Shown here: one piece after another, positions 42,884 through 51,769 of the stretch | How the letters are laid out: every line of letters starts with the position of its first letter | How positions within the stretch are numbered: position 1 is the stretch's first letter | Assembly (NCBI RefSeq): GCF_026625885.1 | Contig: NZ_CP113068.1 | Location: 2,170,001 to 2,234,000, forward strand | Length of the DNA: 64,000 nt | DNA from: Roseateles sp. SL47 | Lineage (GTDB): Bacteria > Pseudomonadota > Gammaproteobacteria > Burkholderiales > Burkholderiaceae_C | Direction of reading: 5' to 3' | Made by a program: the position numbers and the translations under genes | The notes under the pieces: generated by a model | Databases searched by the model: none | Seen by the model: only the letters and a program-made list of their open reading frames with translations | Told to the model about the DNA's origin: nothing

Positions 42884-44176
42884 ATGACCGGATTTGATTT
42901 CGCTCCGCTGCTGGAGCTGCTGCTGATCGCAGCCCTGCTGGGCGGCGGGCCCCTGCTGTGGTGGTTCATGCGCCAGCGCAGCGCCACCCCCGGCCAGCGT
43001 TTGCGGGCGCTGACGGTGATGACCTTGTTCCTCACCTTCGACCTGATCCTGTTCGGTGCCTTCACCCGGCTGACCGACTCCGGCCTTGGTTGTCCCGACT
43101 GGCCTGGCTGCTACGGCACCGCCACGCCCATCGGCGCTCGCGACGAGATTCACGCCGCCCAGACCGCCCTGCCGTCCGGCCCCGTCACCCATGCCAAGGC
43201 CTGGGTGGAAATGCTGCATCGCTATCTGGCTGCCACCGTGGGGTTCCTGATCCTGGTGCTGGCGGTGCAGAGCTGGTGGCAGCACTGGCGGGCACGTCGA
43301 AGTCCCGCCGTCCAGCGCGGCGTGTCGCGTCAGGGGGCGCCTCATGGTCCCCCTGGCGGCTCCTCCACTGGCCCCTCGACTGACCCCTCCAATGCCCCGC
43401 CTGAAGGGTCGATTCGCGGGTCGGGAAGTGGGTTGAGCAGCGGATCGGGCAGCGGGCCGCTGCCACAGCACGTGTCGCTGTCTCCCTGGTGGAGCACGGT
43501 GTCCCTGGTGGCGGTGCTGGTGCAGGGCCTGTTTGGTGCCCTGACGGTCACCATGAAGCTGTTCCCGGCGATTGTCACCACCCATCTGTTGCTGGCGCTC
43601 GGTCTGTTGATGCTGCTGGCCTGGCAGGCGGAAGCCTATGCGCCGCGCCCGCTGCACTGGGGCGCAGGCCTGCGAGGGGGCATGAAGCTGCTGACCGTGC
43701 TGGTGCTGCTGCAGGTGGCACTGGGCGGCTGGGTCAGCACCAACTATGCGGTGCTGGCCTGCCAGGATTTCCCCACCTGTCAGGGACAATGGTGGCCGCC
43801 CACCGATTTCGAGCACGGGTTCACGATCTGGCGCGAGCTGGGCCGTGGCGCCCACGGAGACTGGTTACCCTTCGAGGCGCTGACCGCCATCCATGTCACC
43901 CACCGCCTGGGTGCAGGCGTGGTGGTGCTGACGCTGCTGGTGATGGCCGTGGCCCTGTGGCGTGAAGGCGGGGAGGCCCGGCGCTGGGCCGGCCGGCTGC
44001 TGGCGGTGGGCGCCTGGCAGGTGGCCTCCGGCCTGTCCAATGTCGTGCTGGGGTGGCCGCTGGTGGCCGCACTGGCCCATACCGGTGGCGCCGCCGCGCT
44101 GCTGCTGATTTGCTCCCTGGTGCTGGCGCGTCTGCATGCCGGCCGCCAGGCGGTCTTTCTGGATCCTGTGAGATGA
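42884..44176 (+). CDS. ctaA: heme A synthase (COX15/CtaA)
   Basis: Oxidises the C8 methyl of heme O to form heme A in the inner membrane. At 430 residues it has eight hydrophobic segments; '[22 protein letters not shown]', '[16 protein letters not shown]', '[21 protein letters not shown]' and '[21 protein letters not shown]' carry the heme histidines and the cysteine pair. An unusual Gly/Ser/Pro-rich insertion occupies about residues 145-197 between two membrane segments. Its stop overlaps the ctaB start by ATGA. Confidence 0.94.
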   Translation: MTGFDFAPLLELLLIAALLGGGPLLWWFMRQRSATPGQRLRALTVMTLFLTFDLILFGAFTRLTDSGLGCPDWPGCYGTATPIGARDEIHAAQTALPSGPVTHAKAWVEMLHRYLAATVGFLILVLAVQSWWQHWRARRSPAVQRGVSRQGAPHGPPGGSSTGPSTDPSNAPPEGSIRGSGSGLSSGSGSGPLPQHVSLSPWWSTVSLVAVLVQGLFGALTVTMKLFPAIVTTHLLLALGLLMLLAWQAEAYAPRPLHWGAGLRGGMKLLTVLVLLQVALGGWVSTNYAVLACQDFPTCQGQWWPPTDFEHGFTIWRELGRGAHGDWLPFEALTAIHVTHRLGAGVVVLTLLVMAVALWREGGEARRWAGRLLAVGAWQVASGLSNVVLGWPLVAALAHTGGAAALLLICSLVLARLHAGRQAVFLDPVR

Positions 44177-45081
44177 CTTCGCTGACTCAGGCCGCCATGC
44201 CCTCGCGCTGGTGGCAGTTCTATCAACTGACCAAGCCGCGCGTGGTGCAGCTCATCGTGTTCTGCGCGGTGATCGGCATGGCCCTGGCGATTCCCGGCCT
44301 GCCACAAGGCAATGAATGGGTGCGCCTGATCGCCGGGACCGCCGGCATCTGGCTGGTGGCCGGTGCGGCCGCTGCGTTCAACTGCCTCATCGAACAGCAG
44401 ATCGACGCCAAGATGAAGCGCACCGCCTGGCGTCCCACCGCCCGCGGTGAACTGAGCCGGCGCCAGACCCTGATGTTTTCAGGCCTGTTGTGCACGGCCG
44501 GTTCGGTCATCCTGTACGTGTGGGTGAATCCGCTGACGATGTGGCTGACCTTCGCCACGTTTGTCGGTTATGCGGTCATCTACACCGTGCTGCTCAAGCC
44601 CACCACGCCGCAGAACATCGTGATCGGCGGCGCCTCGGGCGCCATGCCACCCGTGCTGGGCTGGGCAGCCATGCGGGGCGAACTGGGCCCCGAAGCCTGG
44701 CTGATGTGCCTGATCATCTTCCTGTGGACACCGCCGCACTTCTGGGCCCTGGCGCTGTACCGCAGCGAAGACTACCGCAAGGCCGGGCTGCCGATGCTGC
44801 CGGTTACCCACGGCAATGAATTCACGCGGCTGCAGATCCTGCTCTACACCTGGGTGCTGTTCGCAGCCACGCTGCTGCCGTTCCTCACCGGCATGAGCGG
44901 ATGGTTGTACCTCGTGGCCGCACTCATCCTGGGCCTGATGTTCTGCCATTACGCCTGGCGCCTGTGGCGGGAATATTCAGAAGCCCTGGCGCGGCGCACC
45001 TTCCTTTTCTCGCTCTTCCATCTTTCCCTGCTGTTCGGGGCGCTGCTGCTGGATCACTATCTGAGCCCGTGGCTCGGCTGA
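44173..45081 (+). CDS. ctaB: protoheme IX farnesyltransferase (heme O synthase)
   Basis: Attaches farnesyl to protoheme to give heme O, the substrate of CtaA (302 residues, UbiA fold). The aspartate-rich motif '[19 protein letters not shown]' and the second motif '[17 protein letters not shown]' are diagnostic; '[18 protein letters not shown]' is also typical. ATG 44173 overlaps the ctaA stop. Gene name cyoE is used for the same enzyme in other clusters. Confidence 0.96.
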   Translation: MTSLTQAAMPSRWWQFYQLTKPRVVQLIVFCAVIGMALAIPGLPQGNEWVRLIAGTAGIWLVAGAAAAFNCLIEQQIDAKMKRTAWRPTARGELSRRQTLMFSGLLCTAGSVILYVWVNPLTMWLTFATFVGYAVIYTVLLKPTTPQNIVIGGASGAMPPVLGWAAMRGELGPEAWLMCLIIFLWTPPHFWALALYRSEDYRKAGLPMLPVTHGNEFTRLQILLYTWVLFAATLLPFLTGMSGWLYLVAALILGLMFCHYAWRLWREYSEALARRTFLFSLFHLSLLFGALLLDHYLSPWLG

Positions 45082-45133
45082 TCCCGGTTGTGCCGCAGCT
45101 CTCGCCGAAGTTCCTGTCCCTGAGGTCTCTCCC

Positions 45134-45745
45134 ATGATCGTCCGACGTTCCCTTGGCCTGGCTGTGCTGGGTGCCGCATTGATGTTGACCGGCTGTGACA
45201 AGCTGGGGTTCACCTCGGCCCAGAAGGCCAGCTTCCAGGGCGTGGACCTGACCGGTGCCAACTATGCGCGTCGCTTCGCGCTGCCGGATATCGACGGCAA
45301 GATGCGCTCGCTGGAAGACTTCAAGGGCAAGGTGGTGGTGGTGTTCTTCGGCTACACCCAATGCCCCGACGTCTGCCCCACCACCATGGCCGAATTGGCG
45401 CAGGTGAAGAAAGCCCTGGGACCGGACGGGGACCGTGTGCAGGGCATCTTCATCACCGTGGATCCGGAGCGGGACAAGCCGGAGTTGCTGAAGGCCTATC
45501 TGGCGAGTTTCGATCCGAGCTTTGTGGCGCTGCGCGGCAATGCCGAGCAGATCAAGGAGACAGCCAAGGAGTTCAAGGTGTACTACGCGCAGATGCCGGG
45601 CAAGACGCCCGACAGCTACACCGTGGACCACACCGCCGCGAGCTTCCTGTTTGACCCGCAAGGGCGGGTGCGGGTGTATGCACGGTACGGTGCGGGTGCC
45701 CAGCCTTTGATGAGCGACATCAAGCAGTTGCTGGCCGGCGCCTGA
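45134..45745 (+). CDS. SCO1/SenC family copper chaperone lipoprotein
   Basis: A 203-residue copper chaperone for the CuA site. The signal ends in a lipobox (LTGC), so it is probably a membrane-anchored lipoprotein. 'VFFGYTQCPDVCPTTMAEL' has the CxxxC copper ligands and 'YTVDHTAASFLFDP' the conserved histidine. It closes the oxidase cluster, 52 bases after ctaB. Confidence 0.95.
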   Translation: MIVRRSLGLAVLGAALMLTGCDKLGFTSAQKASFQGVDLTGANYARRFALPDIDGKMRSLEDFKGKVVVVFFGYTQCPDVCPTTMAELAQVKKALGPDGDRVQGIFITVDPERDKPELLKAYLASFDPSFVALRGNAEQIKETAKEFKVYYAQMPGKTPDSYTVDHTAASFLFDPQGRVRVYARYGAGAQPLMSDIKQLLAGA

Positions 45746-45790
45746 GCCTGCGAGCGGCGGGCGGCGGGCGGCAGCGCGTCGAAGCCGTCA

Positions 45791-45814
45791 CGCCGTCGCG
45801 CCGTCGCGCCGTCC
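45791..45814 (+). repeat. 8-base tandem repeat (3 copies)
   Basis: CGCCGTCG, CGCCGTCG and CGCCGTCC follow each other in the gap after the SCO1 gene. The rest of the 218-base gap holds no site I can name. Confidence 0.7.
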
Positions 45815-45963
45815 AATTAGACTGCGCATGACTACTGTGGATTCTTGCTGGGTGACAGGTGTCGTTGATCCAGTCGTAGTTTTCAGCGGGCGGTGACCCG
45901 GCGAATCCCTCGCCGAATTGACCAGCCAGGACGAGAATTTTTACTCGCACTGGAGCCCTCGTC

Positions 45964-47196
45964 ATGCAGTCCGCCTCTCCTCGCCCAAGCGTCTTTTACC
46001 CGCCGCCCATCTTCCGGCGTGCCACCCACTGGCTGGGCCAGCCCACTCCGCTGGCGCTGGCTGAACCCGTCCCCACCTACCACGGCAGCGGCCCCGTCTG
46101 GAGCGCCTCCAGCCTGGCCCTGCGGGATGCCCTGGCCGCACCCCTGATGTCGCGGCCCAGGGCCGGTTACGACCGCAGCTTCGTCGACCGTTATCGGCCC
46201 AATGAAACCTTCCTGCTGCCCCCGGCGTTGATCGAGGAACTCTCCGGCCTGAGCCGCATCACGGACCAGCAGCCTGCGGGTACCTACATGCGTCGCGTGC
46301 TGGAGGAACTGCTGGTGGATCTCTCGTGGTCGTCCTCCTACCTGGAGGGCAATGCCTACACCCGCATGGACACGGTGCAGCTGTTCCAGCGCACCGAAGA
46401 GACCCATGAGCCTGACGCCATCATGCTGCTCAACCACAAGCGCGCCATCGAGTTCATGGTGGAGGCTGTCCCCCTGTGCGGGCTCACACCGCAGTTGCTG
46501 CGCAACCTGCATGGGCTGCTGATGGCCGATCTGCTGGCCAATCCTCAGGCGCTGGGGGCTGTCCGCCATCAGGTGGTGCATATCAACGGCACCAGCTACG
46601 ACCCCTGCCAGGTGCCCAGCCTGCTGGACGAGATGTTCGAACAGATCGTGCTGAAGGCCAGCCTGATCCTCGAACCCATTGAGGCCGCCTTCTTCCTCTG
46701 GGTTCACCTGGCCTACCTGCAATGTTTCGAGGACGGCAACAAGCGTCTGAGCCGTCTGGCTGCCAATGTGCCGCTGATGCTTTACAACCAGGCACCGCTG
46801 TCTTTCATGGATGTCACCCGTGAAGACTATGTGCTGGCCATGATTGGTGTCTATGAGCGCCAAGACCTTTCCATGGCAACGGAGCTGTTTGACTGGACCT
46901 ATCGCCGCTCCTTGCCCAAATACCGGCTGCTGCTGGAGACCATGAGCCGTCCAGACCCCTTCCGGATGCAACACCGGCGGGCGCTGGAAACGGCGGTGGT
47001 GCAGGTGGTGCGAGCACGGGCCAGCCTCGCGCGTGCGGTGGATCAAGCCGGAGTGGCCGCAGCACATCGCGACCGTTTCCTGTCCCTGCTGCTCACGGAA
47101 CTGCAGCACCTCGGCAGCCACAACTGCGCGCGTTTCAGGCTCACTCCGGGCGAAATCGAGGCCTGGGTCGGCGCTGGTCGACCTCCGTCGCCTTGA
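45964..47196 (+). CDS. Fic-domain protein with substituted catalytic histidine
   Basis: A 410-residue Fic-fold protein, class II layout: an N-terminal inhibitory helix with S124-x3-E128-G129 ('SSYLEGN') and the Fic core. The active-site loop reads Q253-C-F-E-D-G-N-K-R261-L-S-R264, where the consensus is H-x-F-x-(D/E)-G-N-x-R-x-x-R. The glycine, asparagine and both arginines that hold the nucleotide are kept, but the base His is Gln. The codon is CAA, two changes from His only at the third base (CAC/CAT), so one transversion would restore it. AMP transfer is therefore unlikely without compensation. The C-terminal 100 residues are helical. No toxin-antitoxin partner is adjacent. Confidence 0.88.
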   Translation: MQSASPRPSVFYPPPIFRRATHWLGQPTPLALAEPVPTYHGSGPVWSASSLALRDALAAPLMSRPRAGYDRSFVDRYRPNETFLLPPALIEELSGLSRITDQQPAGTYMRRVLEELLVDLSWSSSYLEGNAYTRMDTVQLFQRTEETHEPDAIMLLNHKRAIEFMVEAVPLCGLTPQLLRNLHGLLMADLLANPQALGAVRHQVVHINGTSYDPCQVPSLLDEMFEQIVLKASLILEPIEAAFFLWVHLAYLQCFEDGNKRLSRLAANVPLMLYNQAPLSFMDVTREDYVLAMIGVYERQDLSMATELFDWTYRRSLPKYRLLLETMSRPDPFRMQHRRALETAVVQVVRARASLARAVDQAGVAAAHRDRFLSLLLTELQHLGSHNCARFRLTPGEIEAWVGAGRPPSP

Positions 47197-47228
47197 ACGC
47201 CCCCAGGTGCGGCATCACGGCGGAACGG

Positions 47229-47264
47229 CGTCCCACATGCGTCCCACATGCGTCCCACATGTGC
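47229..47264 (+). repeat. 11-base tandem repeat (3 copies plus partial)
   Basis: CGTCCCACATG occurs three times in a row and is followed by a partial, altered copy. It fills the 84-base gap between the convergent Fic and M14 peptidase genes. Confidence 0.85.
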
Positions 47265-47280
47265 CCCACAGGAGAACCCC

Positions 47281-48210
47281 TCAAGGGGACGCGGCATGCT
47301 CCAGCGCAAAATCAAACGCGGCGCGCACGGCGGCCAGTTGTGCCTCTTCGCACTCCTTCGCATGGGTGCGCGGGCTGTCCGGGTAGACCTCGGTGGTGGT
47401 GGTGAATCGCGCGCCGGTCACGCCTGCGCAGAGGCCCGCGGACCGCACCGGAAATTCGATCACGCCAGGGGCGCTGAGCGGGAATCCGATGATCTTTCCC
47501 TCGTCATCCGGCGGTGCAATGTGGGTCACCTTCGCCACCGCTTCCACAATGGCGATCTGGAAGTCCAGCCGGGTGGTCGCGCTGTCGCCCACCAGATAAA
47601 AACCATCCGGCACCGTCTCCGGTTCCAAGGCCTTGCCATCACGCGAGGCCAAAGCTGGACGGAATTCGGTGATGTCGCTGTTGGTGGTTTCGTGCAGGTC
47701 GATGTGCAGCAGGAACTGGCCGAGGTGCGGCGTCAGCAGCTCAATCAGGGCGGACGATTCTTCCGCATGCCGGTGCACGCCGAAGTTCCGGTTGGGGTCG
47801 ATGGCGTGGTAGTTCCAGCGGCAGATCCGTTCATAGGCCCACGGGCTCACGCAAGGCGCCACCAGCACATTCATGCGGCCTGCGTAGGCGGGTGCCTGTT
47901 CCTCGGCAAACCGAAGTGCCCCCATCACGCCGCTGGTCTCATACCCGTGCACACCGCCCGTCACCAGGGCCACCGGCAGCGCCGGGTTCCAGTCGCGGCT
48001 CTTCAACGCCAGCAGGGAGTAGTGGTCCGGCCCATAGCTGAGCTGACCATAACGCACCACCTCCAGCGCGCCGGCCAGCCGCTCGACCCGGCTCACCACA
48101 TCGGTCTCATAGCTGCGGCTGCGCAGCTGCCGTTCGCGCCACTGCAGACGTTCCTGCTCGCCCCACGGAACCCCGGGTGTGCCGACGGGATAGAAGTGCG
48201 ATGTGCTCAT
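47281..48210 (-). CDS. M14-family zinc carboxypeptidase
   Basis: A 309-residue peptidase-like enzyme of the M14/aspartoacylase superfamily. 'VTGGVHGYETSGVMGALRF' is the zinc motif HxxE, 'LLHIDLHETTNSD' supplies a further zinc histidine region, 'PNRNFG' is a substrate-binding arginine segment, and the catalytic glutamate is probably in 'FTTTTEVYPD'. No signal peptide is evident, so it may be cytoplasmic. The start at 48210 has GGAG five bases upstream; a longer frame to 48390 is repeat-rich and rejected. It lies downstream of the propeller sensor kinase on the same strand. Confidence 0.85.
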   Translation of the reverse strand: MSTSHFYPVGTPGVPWGEQERLQWRERQLRSRSYETDVVSRVERLAGALEVVRYGQLSYGPDHYSLLALKSRDWNPALPVALVTGGVHGYETSGVMGALRFAEEQAPAYAGRMNVLVAPCVSPWAYERICRWNYHAIDPNRNFGVHRHAEESSALIELLTPHLGQFLLHIDLHETTNSDITEFRPALASRDGKALEPETVPDGFYLVGDSATTRLDFQIAIVEAVAKVTHIAPPDDEGKIIGFPLSAPGVIEFPVRSAGLCAGVTGARFTTTTEVYPDSPRTHAKECEEAQLAAVRAAFDFALEHAASP

Positions 48211-48250
48211 GAGGGCTCCGGAAAACAAGGGTCGAACAGAAAACACATTC

Positions 48251-48392
48251 TCCCACCGGCGCTCACCGGCGCTCAGCGGCTCCCACCGGCTCCCACCGGC
48301 GTGTTGGACGGCCCCTGCGTGGCTGCGAGGCACCGGTCTCGCTGCCGGTCTCGCTGCAGGTTGCACGGCCGTGCTCATTGCCGTGCTCATTG
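48251..48392 (-). repeat. cluster of short tandem repeats upstream of the M14 gene
   Basis: Three separate direct repeats lie in the 200-base gap: a 10-base unit near TCCCACCGGC, five copies (48251-48300); CCGGTCTCGCTG twice (48333-48356); and GCCGTGCTCATT twice (48369-48392). The sequence could not be assigned to a known element. Confidence 0.75.
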
Positions 48393-48410
48393 CCAGTCAA
48401 GGGGCAGGTC

Positions 48411-51400
48411 TCAACCGCTATCACGAGCGTACGCAATCCGCGCCTTGATCCGCAGCGACACATGCGTCCCCGGATCCCCCTGGCCATTGATGCGGAGCAG
48501 GGCGCCCACGCGGGCCGCACGTTCTTGCATGCCTACCATGCCAAAGTGGCCGGGCTGCAGGTGCCGGTCCTGCGCAAGGCCAATGCCGTTGTCATGCACG
48601 TCCACTTCCAGCGCCTGGCTGCCATAGTCGATATGGACCGTCACCTCACTGGCCTTGGCATGCTTGGCGGCATTGAACAGTGCCTCGCCAGCGATGCACA
48701 GCACCTCGTCAAACACATTGGGTCGCAGCCGCCTGCGCGGCCCGGAGCTGGAGACGGTGACGCGGGTGCTGGCGCCGAAGGGCTGTTCCTCGACCAGCCG
48801 CCGCAGCTCATGTTCCAGATCACTGCCGCTGGCTCGTCGCAAGCCCTGCAGCCGGTCGCGCCCCTCCACAAGCACGGCTTCGGCACGGTCCAGTGCCTGG
48901 TTCAGCGATTGCTGCGTTGGCGGGTCGCCCTGCAATCGTCCCGCCACCGCATGGAAGCGCAGGATCAGCCCCTGGACACTCTGCAGCAGGGTGTCGTGGA
49001 TGTCCCGGGCAATGCGCTCCCGCTCGCGGCTGCGGTCCTCGCTGCGTTCCCGCATGCGGGTGAGGATGTGCCGCATGCGCAGCAGGTAGAGAAAGTACAG
49101 CACCAGCGCCACCAGCACGGCCAGGCCCGTCTTGAAGGCCAGCGACTGGGTCAAGGTGGTCGGGATGGTCAGATTCACCGCAGCGGCCTGTTCGTTCCAC
49201 AGGCCGTCGTTGTTGCTGGCCCTGACTTCGAAGCGATAGTGACCCGGGCGGAGGTCCGACAACACGATGCCGCGTTGCGGGCTCGGTTCGCTCCACGTTT
49301 CGTCGTCGGACCCCATCAGACGGTGACGGAACAGAACCCGGCTCGGCACCGGAAAGCTGAGTGCGGTGAACGCGACTCGCACGGTGGTGGTTCCGGCTGG
49401 CACGGTGACCGGCGCGTCAGCCGGATAGGTCTGGTCACCCACTTGAAACGAACGTACCAGCACCGGTGGGGGCAGCGGATTGGGCTTGAGTGTGGAGGGG
49501 GTCACTCGCACCACATTGCGCCGGGTCAGGAACCACACGCGTCCGTCGCCCCCCGTCACCACCTGCGCGCCAGGCGCCTTCTGGACAAAACTGTTCAACC
49601 CATCCTTGAAATCAAACACCCGCACCGGCAGTGGGTTCGGCTGCTTGACAGTCGCCTGCCCGACAGTGGGCCGCTTGAGAGCCGCAGCCAGGTCGGCGGA
49701 GCGCATGCGCACGATGCCGGCATCCCCGATGGCCCAGGTTTCGCCATCCGGGGTCTGAGTGATGCCGTTGAGCGAGGCCGCCCAGGGGTGGGTGCTGGCG
49801 CTCAAGATCGGGGCCGCGGCGTCCTGAGCCAGGGCCAGGCCCTGGCTGCCACTGATCAACAGCCCGGCGCTCGTCGGCAGCAGCCCTTCGATGCCGCCGA
49901 CGGCCGACCGGCCGACAGACAGCGCGATGAAGGGGGGCTCGCCGGGCGGCGGGGGGCCCCGGAACAGCACCACCACGCGGCCTTCCTGGTCCTGCGCTGC
50001 ATTCGCGGGCAGTGAGGGGGAGGGCGTCGGCTCCGGCCACCGTTGCCAGTGGCCGTGCTGCCAGACGTGAAGACCCTGGTCGAGGCCCGGCATCCACAGG
50101 CGGCCCTCGGTGTCTTCGGCGCAGCCATAGGCGCCGCCGGGCGCGGGCTTGGGCAAGCGGGTGATGCCGGACGGCTCGACCTTCAGGACCCGATCCGCCA
50201 GGAACAGCCACATGCCGCGCTCCCCGGCGGCACAGAGCGCTTCTGCAGGTGACTCGAGGGTGACAAGCGGGCGGGGCGACTTGCCGGGTGCAATTTCATA
50301 CAGCGCATGGGCATCCGCCACGTGCACCACACCGTCATGAGTCACGGCCATGCGGTAACTGGTTGGCGAGTTGCTCGGGAGGTCCGGTTCGACGATGACG
50401 CTGGCCGGCCGCAGCAGGTCCAGGCCCAGTTCGGTGCCCACCCAGACATTGCCTTCCCGGTCCTGGAAGAGGGCGCGAGTCTGGTCCGACGTCAGCCCCG
50501 CCGTGGCCTGCAGGGCGGCGATGCGCCGCTCGGCGGGCCATTGCGCCGAGGGCTTGCGGCCCGGTGACCGGATGCGCAGCACACCACTGTTCCAGGTGGT
50601 GGTCCACAGGTCGCCTTGACGGTCAAACAGCACACGAGAACCGCCCACCGGGTTCGGATATTTGAAGGCCGTATCGGGGCTGTCCGGGCGCTGCAGGGCA
50701 CGGATGCCGCGCTCGTCCGACAGCCAGATCTGGCCTTGCGCATCCTCTGACAGACTCGCGCGCGGCGAGATGCCCGCCTCTGCCAGATGAAACCGCACTT
50801 CACCGGGTTTGCGATAAGCCAGGGTGTTGGAGAGCACCACCCAGAAAGTGCCGTCCCGCGCGAAGTGCAGGTGCCAGATGGGCTGTGCAGGCAGGCCGGT
50901 GTCCGGCCCCAACTCTTGCCATGCCCCCTGATGGAAGCGCGCCAGCGTGCCGGTGCTGCGTCCGCCACGAGCGACCCAAATGCCGCCGTCGGCATCTTCC
51001 TGAAGGTCGTTCACTTCGCGGGACGGATTCGGCATCTGCGTGTCGATCAGCCGGCCATCGCGCCAGAGTGCCACTCCCCGGCTGCGGCCCAGTCCTACCC
51101 AGAGGTCGCCGTTGCGGGCGGCCAGCAGGCTGGAGACGACCAGCCGGGGGGCGTTGTCACTCTCCAGCCGAATGGGGTCGAAGCTGACGCCGTCAAAGCG
51201 GAACAGGCCTTCGACACTACCAATCCACAGAAATCCGTCGCGCGTCTGGGTGATGGAATTGATGCGGCTGGGCGCACCGCGCTCGATGGACCAGGCGTCG
51301 TGTTTGAAGTCGACCAGCGCGGGAGGTGTGATCTGAGCCGATGCAGACAGCGGCGCCAGCAGCATCCAGGCGGCCAGAAGTTGCAGGACTGGCAGGAGTG

Positions 51401-51527
51401 GCAGCAACACCAGGCGAGTGGTGAGGGCAAGGAGGGGTAGCCGCTTGCGGGCACCCCTTGTCCACCGTCTCCAGCCCGGGGGGCCGAGGCCTCTGACTGC
51501 ACGAGGATGGGGGGCGATCTCTGGCAT
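48411..51527 (-). CDS. beta-propeller sensor histidine kinase (periplasmic two-component propeller, Y_Y_Y)
   Basis: A 1038-residue membrane kinase. An N-terminal signal anchor (LVLLPLLPVLQLLAAWMLLAPLSA, here split) precedes a large periplasmic region of repeated propeller blades such as 'INSITQTRDGFLWIGSVEGLFRFDG' and 'DREGNVWVGTELGLDLLRP'. A Y_Y_Y domain ('FRHRLMGSDDETWSEP'), one transmembrane helix (LAFKTGLAVLVALVLYFLYLL), and a HisKA_3 helix with His844 in 'ARDIHDTLLQS' follow, then a HATPase domain ('GEALFNAAKHAKA', 'DNGIGLA'). Kinases of this plan often sense polysaccharide-derived ligands. No response regulator is adjacent, so the partner is unknown. Confidence 0.92.
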   Translation of the reverse strand: MPEIAPHPRAVRGLGPPGWRRWTRGARKRLPLLALTTRLVLLPLLPVLQLLAAWMLLAPLSASAQITPPALVDFKHDAWSIERGAPSRINSITQTRDGFLWIGSVEGLFRFDGVSFDPIRLESDNAPRLVVSSLLAARNGDLWVGLGRSRGVALWRDGRLIDTQMPNPSREVNDLQEDADGGIWVARGGRSTGTLARFHQGAWQELGPDTGLPAQPIWHLHFARDGTFWVVLSNTLAYRKPGEVRFHLAEAGISPRASLSEDAQGQIWLSDERGIRALQRPDSPDTAFKYPNPVGGSRVLFDRQGDLWTTTWNSGVLRIRSPGRKPSAQWPAERRIAALQATAGLTSDQTRALFQDREGNVWVGTELGLDLLRPASVIVEPDLPSNSPTSYRMAVTHDGVVHVADAHALYEIAPGKSPRPLVTLESPAEALCAAGERGMWLFLADRVLKVEPSGITRLPKPAPGGAYGCAEDTEGRLWMPGLDQGLHVWQHGHWQRWPEPTPSPSLPANAAQDQEGRVVVLFRGPPPPGEPPFIALSVGRSAVGGIEGLLPTSAGLLISGSQGLALAQDAAAPILSASTHPWAASLNGITQTPDGETWAIGDAGIVRMRSADLAAALKRPTVGQATVKQPNPLPVRVFDFKDGLNSFVQKAPGAQVVTGGDGRVWFLTRRNVVRVTPSTLKPNPLPPPVLVRSFQVGDQTYPADAPVTVPAGTTTVRVAFTALSFPVPSRVLFRHRLMGSDDETWSEPSPQRGIVLSDLRPGHYRFEVRASNNDGLWNEQAAAVNLTIPTTLTQSLAFKTGLAVLVALVLYFLYLLRMRHILTRMRERSEDRSRERERIARDIHDTLLQSVQGLILRFHAVAGRLQGDPPTQQSLNQALDRAEAVLVEGRDRLQGLRRASGSDLEHELRRLVEEQPFGASTRVTVSSSGPRRRLRPNVFDEVLCIAGEALFNAAKHAKASEVTVHIDYGSQALEVDVHDNGIGLAQDRHLQPGHFGMVGMQERAARVGALLRINGQGDPGTHVSLRIKARIAYARDSG

Positions 51528-51686
51528 CGGCTTGGCGGTGCTTGCTCAAGGCTGGTGGAGCAAGGGCGGGCGGATGATACTCGCGCGGGTGCGGATCTTG
51601 CCCGTTGCGCTCCGGGGAGCCTGTCATGGCCGGTGCAGCCAAGCGCTGCGGGTGTTCATGGTGGACCCGGAGGTGTGACGGCGACC

Positions 51687-51715
51687 AAAAACAAAGGCCC
51701 CGATGTCGGGGCCTT
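51687..51715 (-). terminator. rho-independent terminator after rpoH
   Basis: A 10-base stem (AAGGCCCCGA / TCGGGGCCTT) with a 2-base gap is followed on the minus strand by TGTTTTTGG. It lies 55 bases after the rpoH stop and insulates the propeller kinase gene. Confidence 0.88.
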
Positions 51716-51769
51716 GTTCAGGTGGGTGCTGGTGTCTGTACCCAGCACCAATCGTCGAGCGGCGGAGGG

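Noticed and set aside
45964..47196. Fic toxin-antitoxin pair
   Set aside because: No small antitoxin gene is adjacent; the inhibitory motif lies in the same chain (class II).
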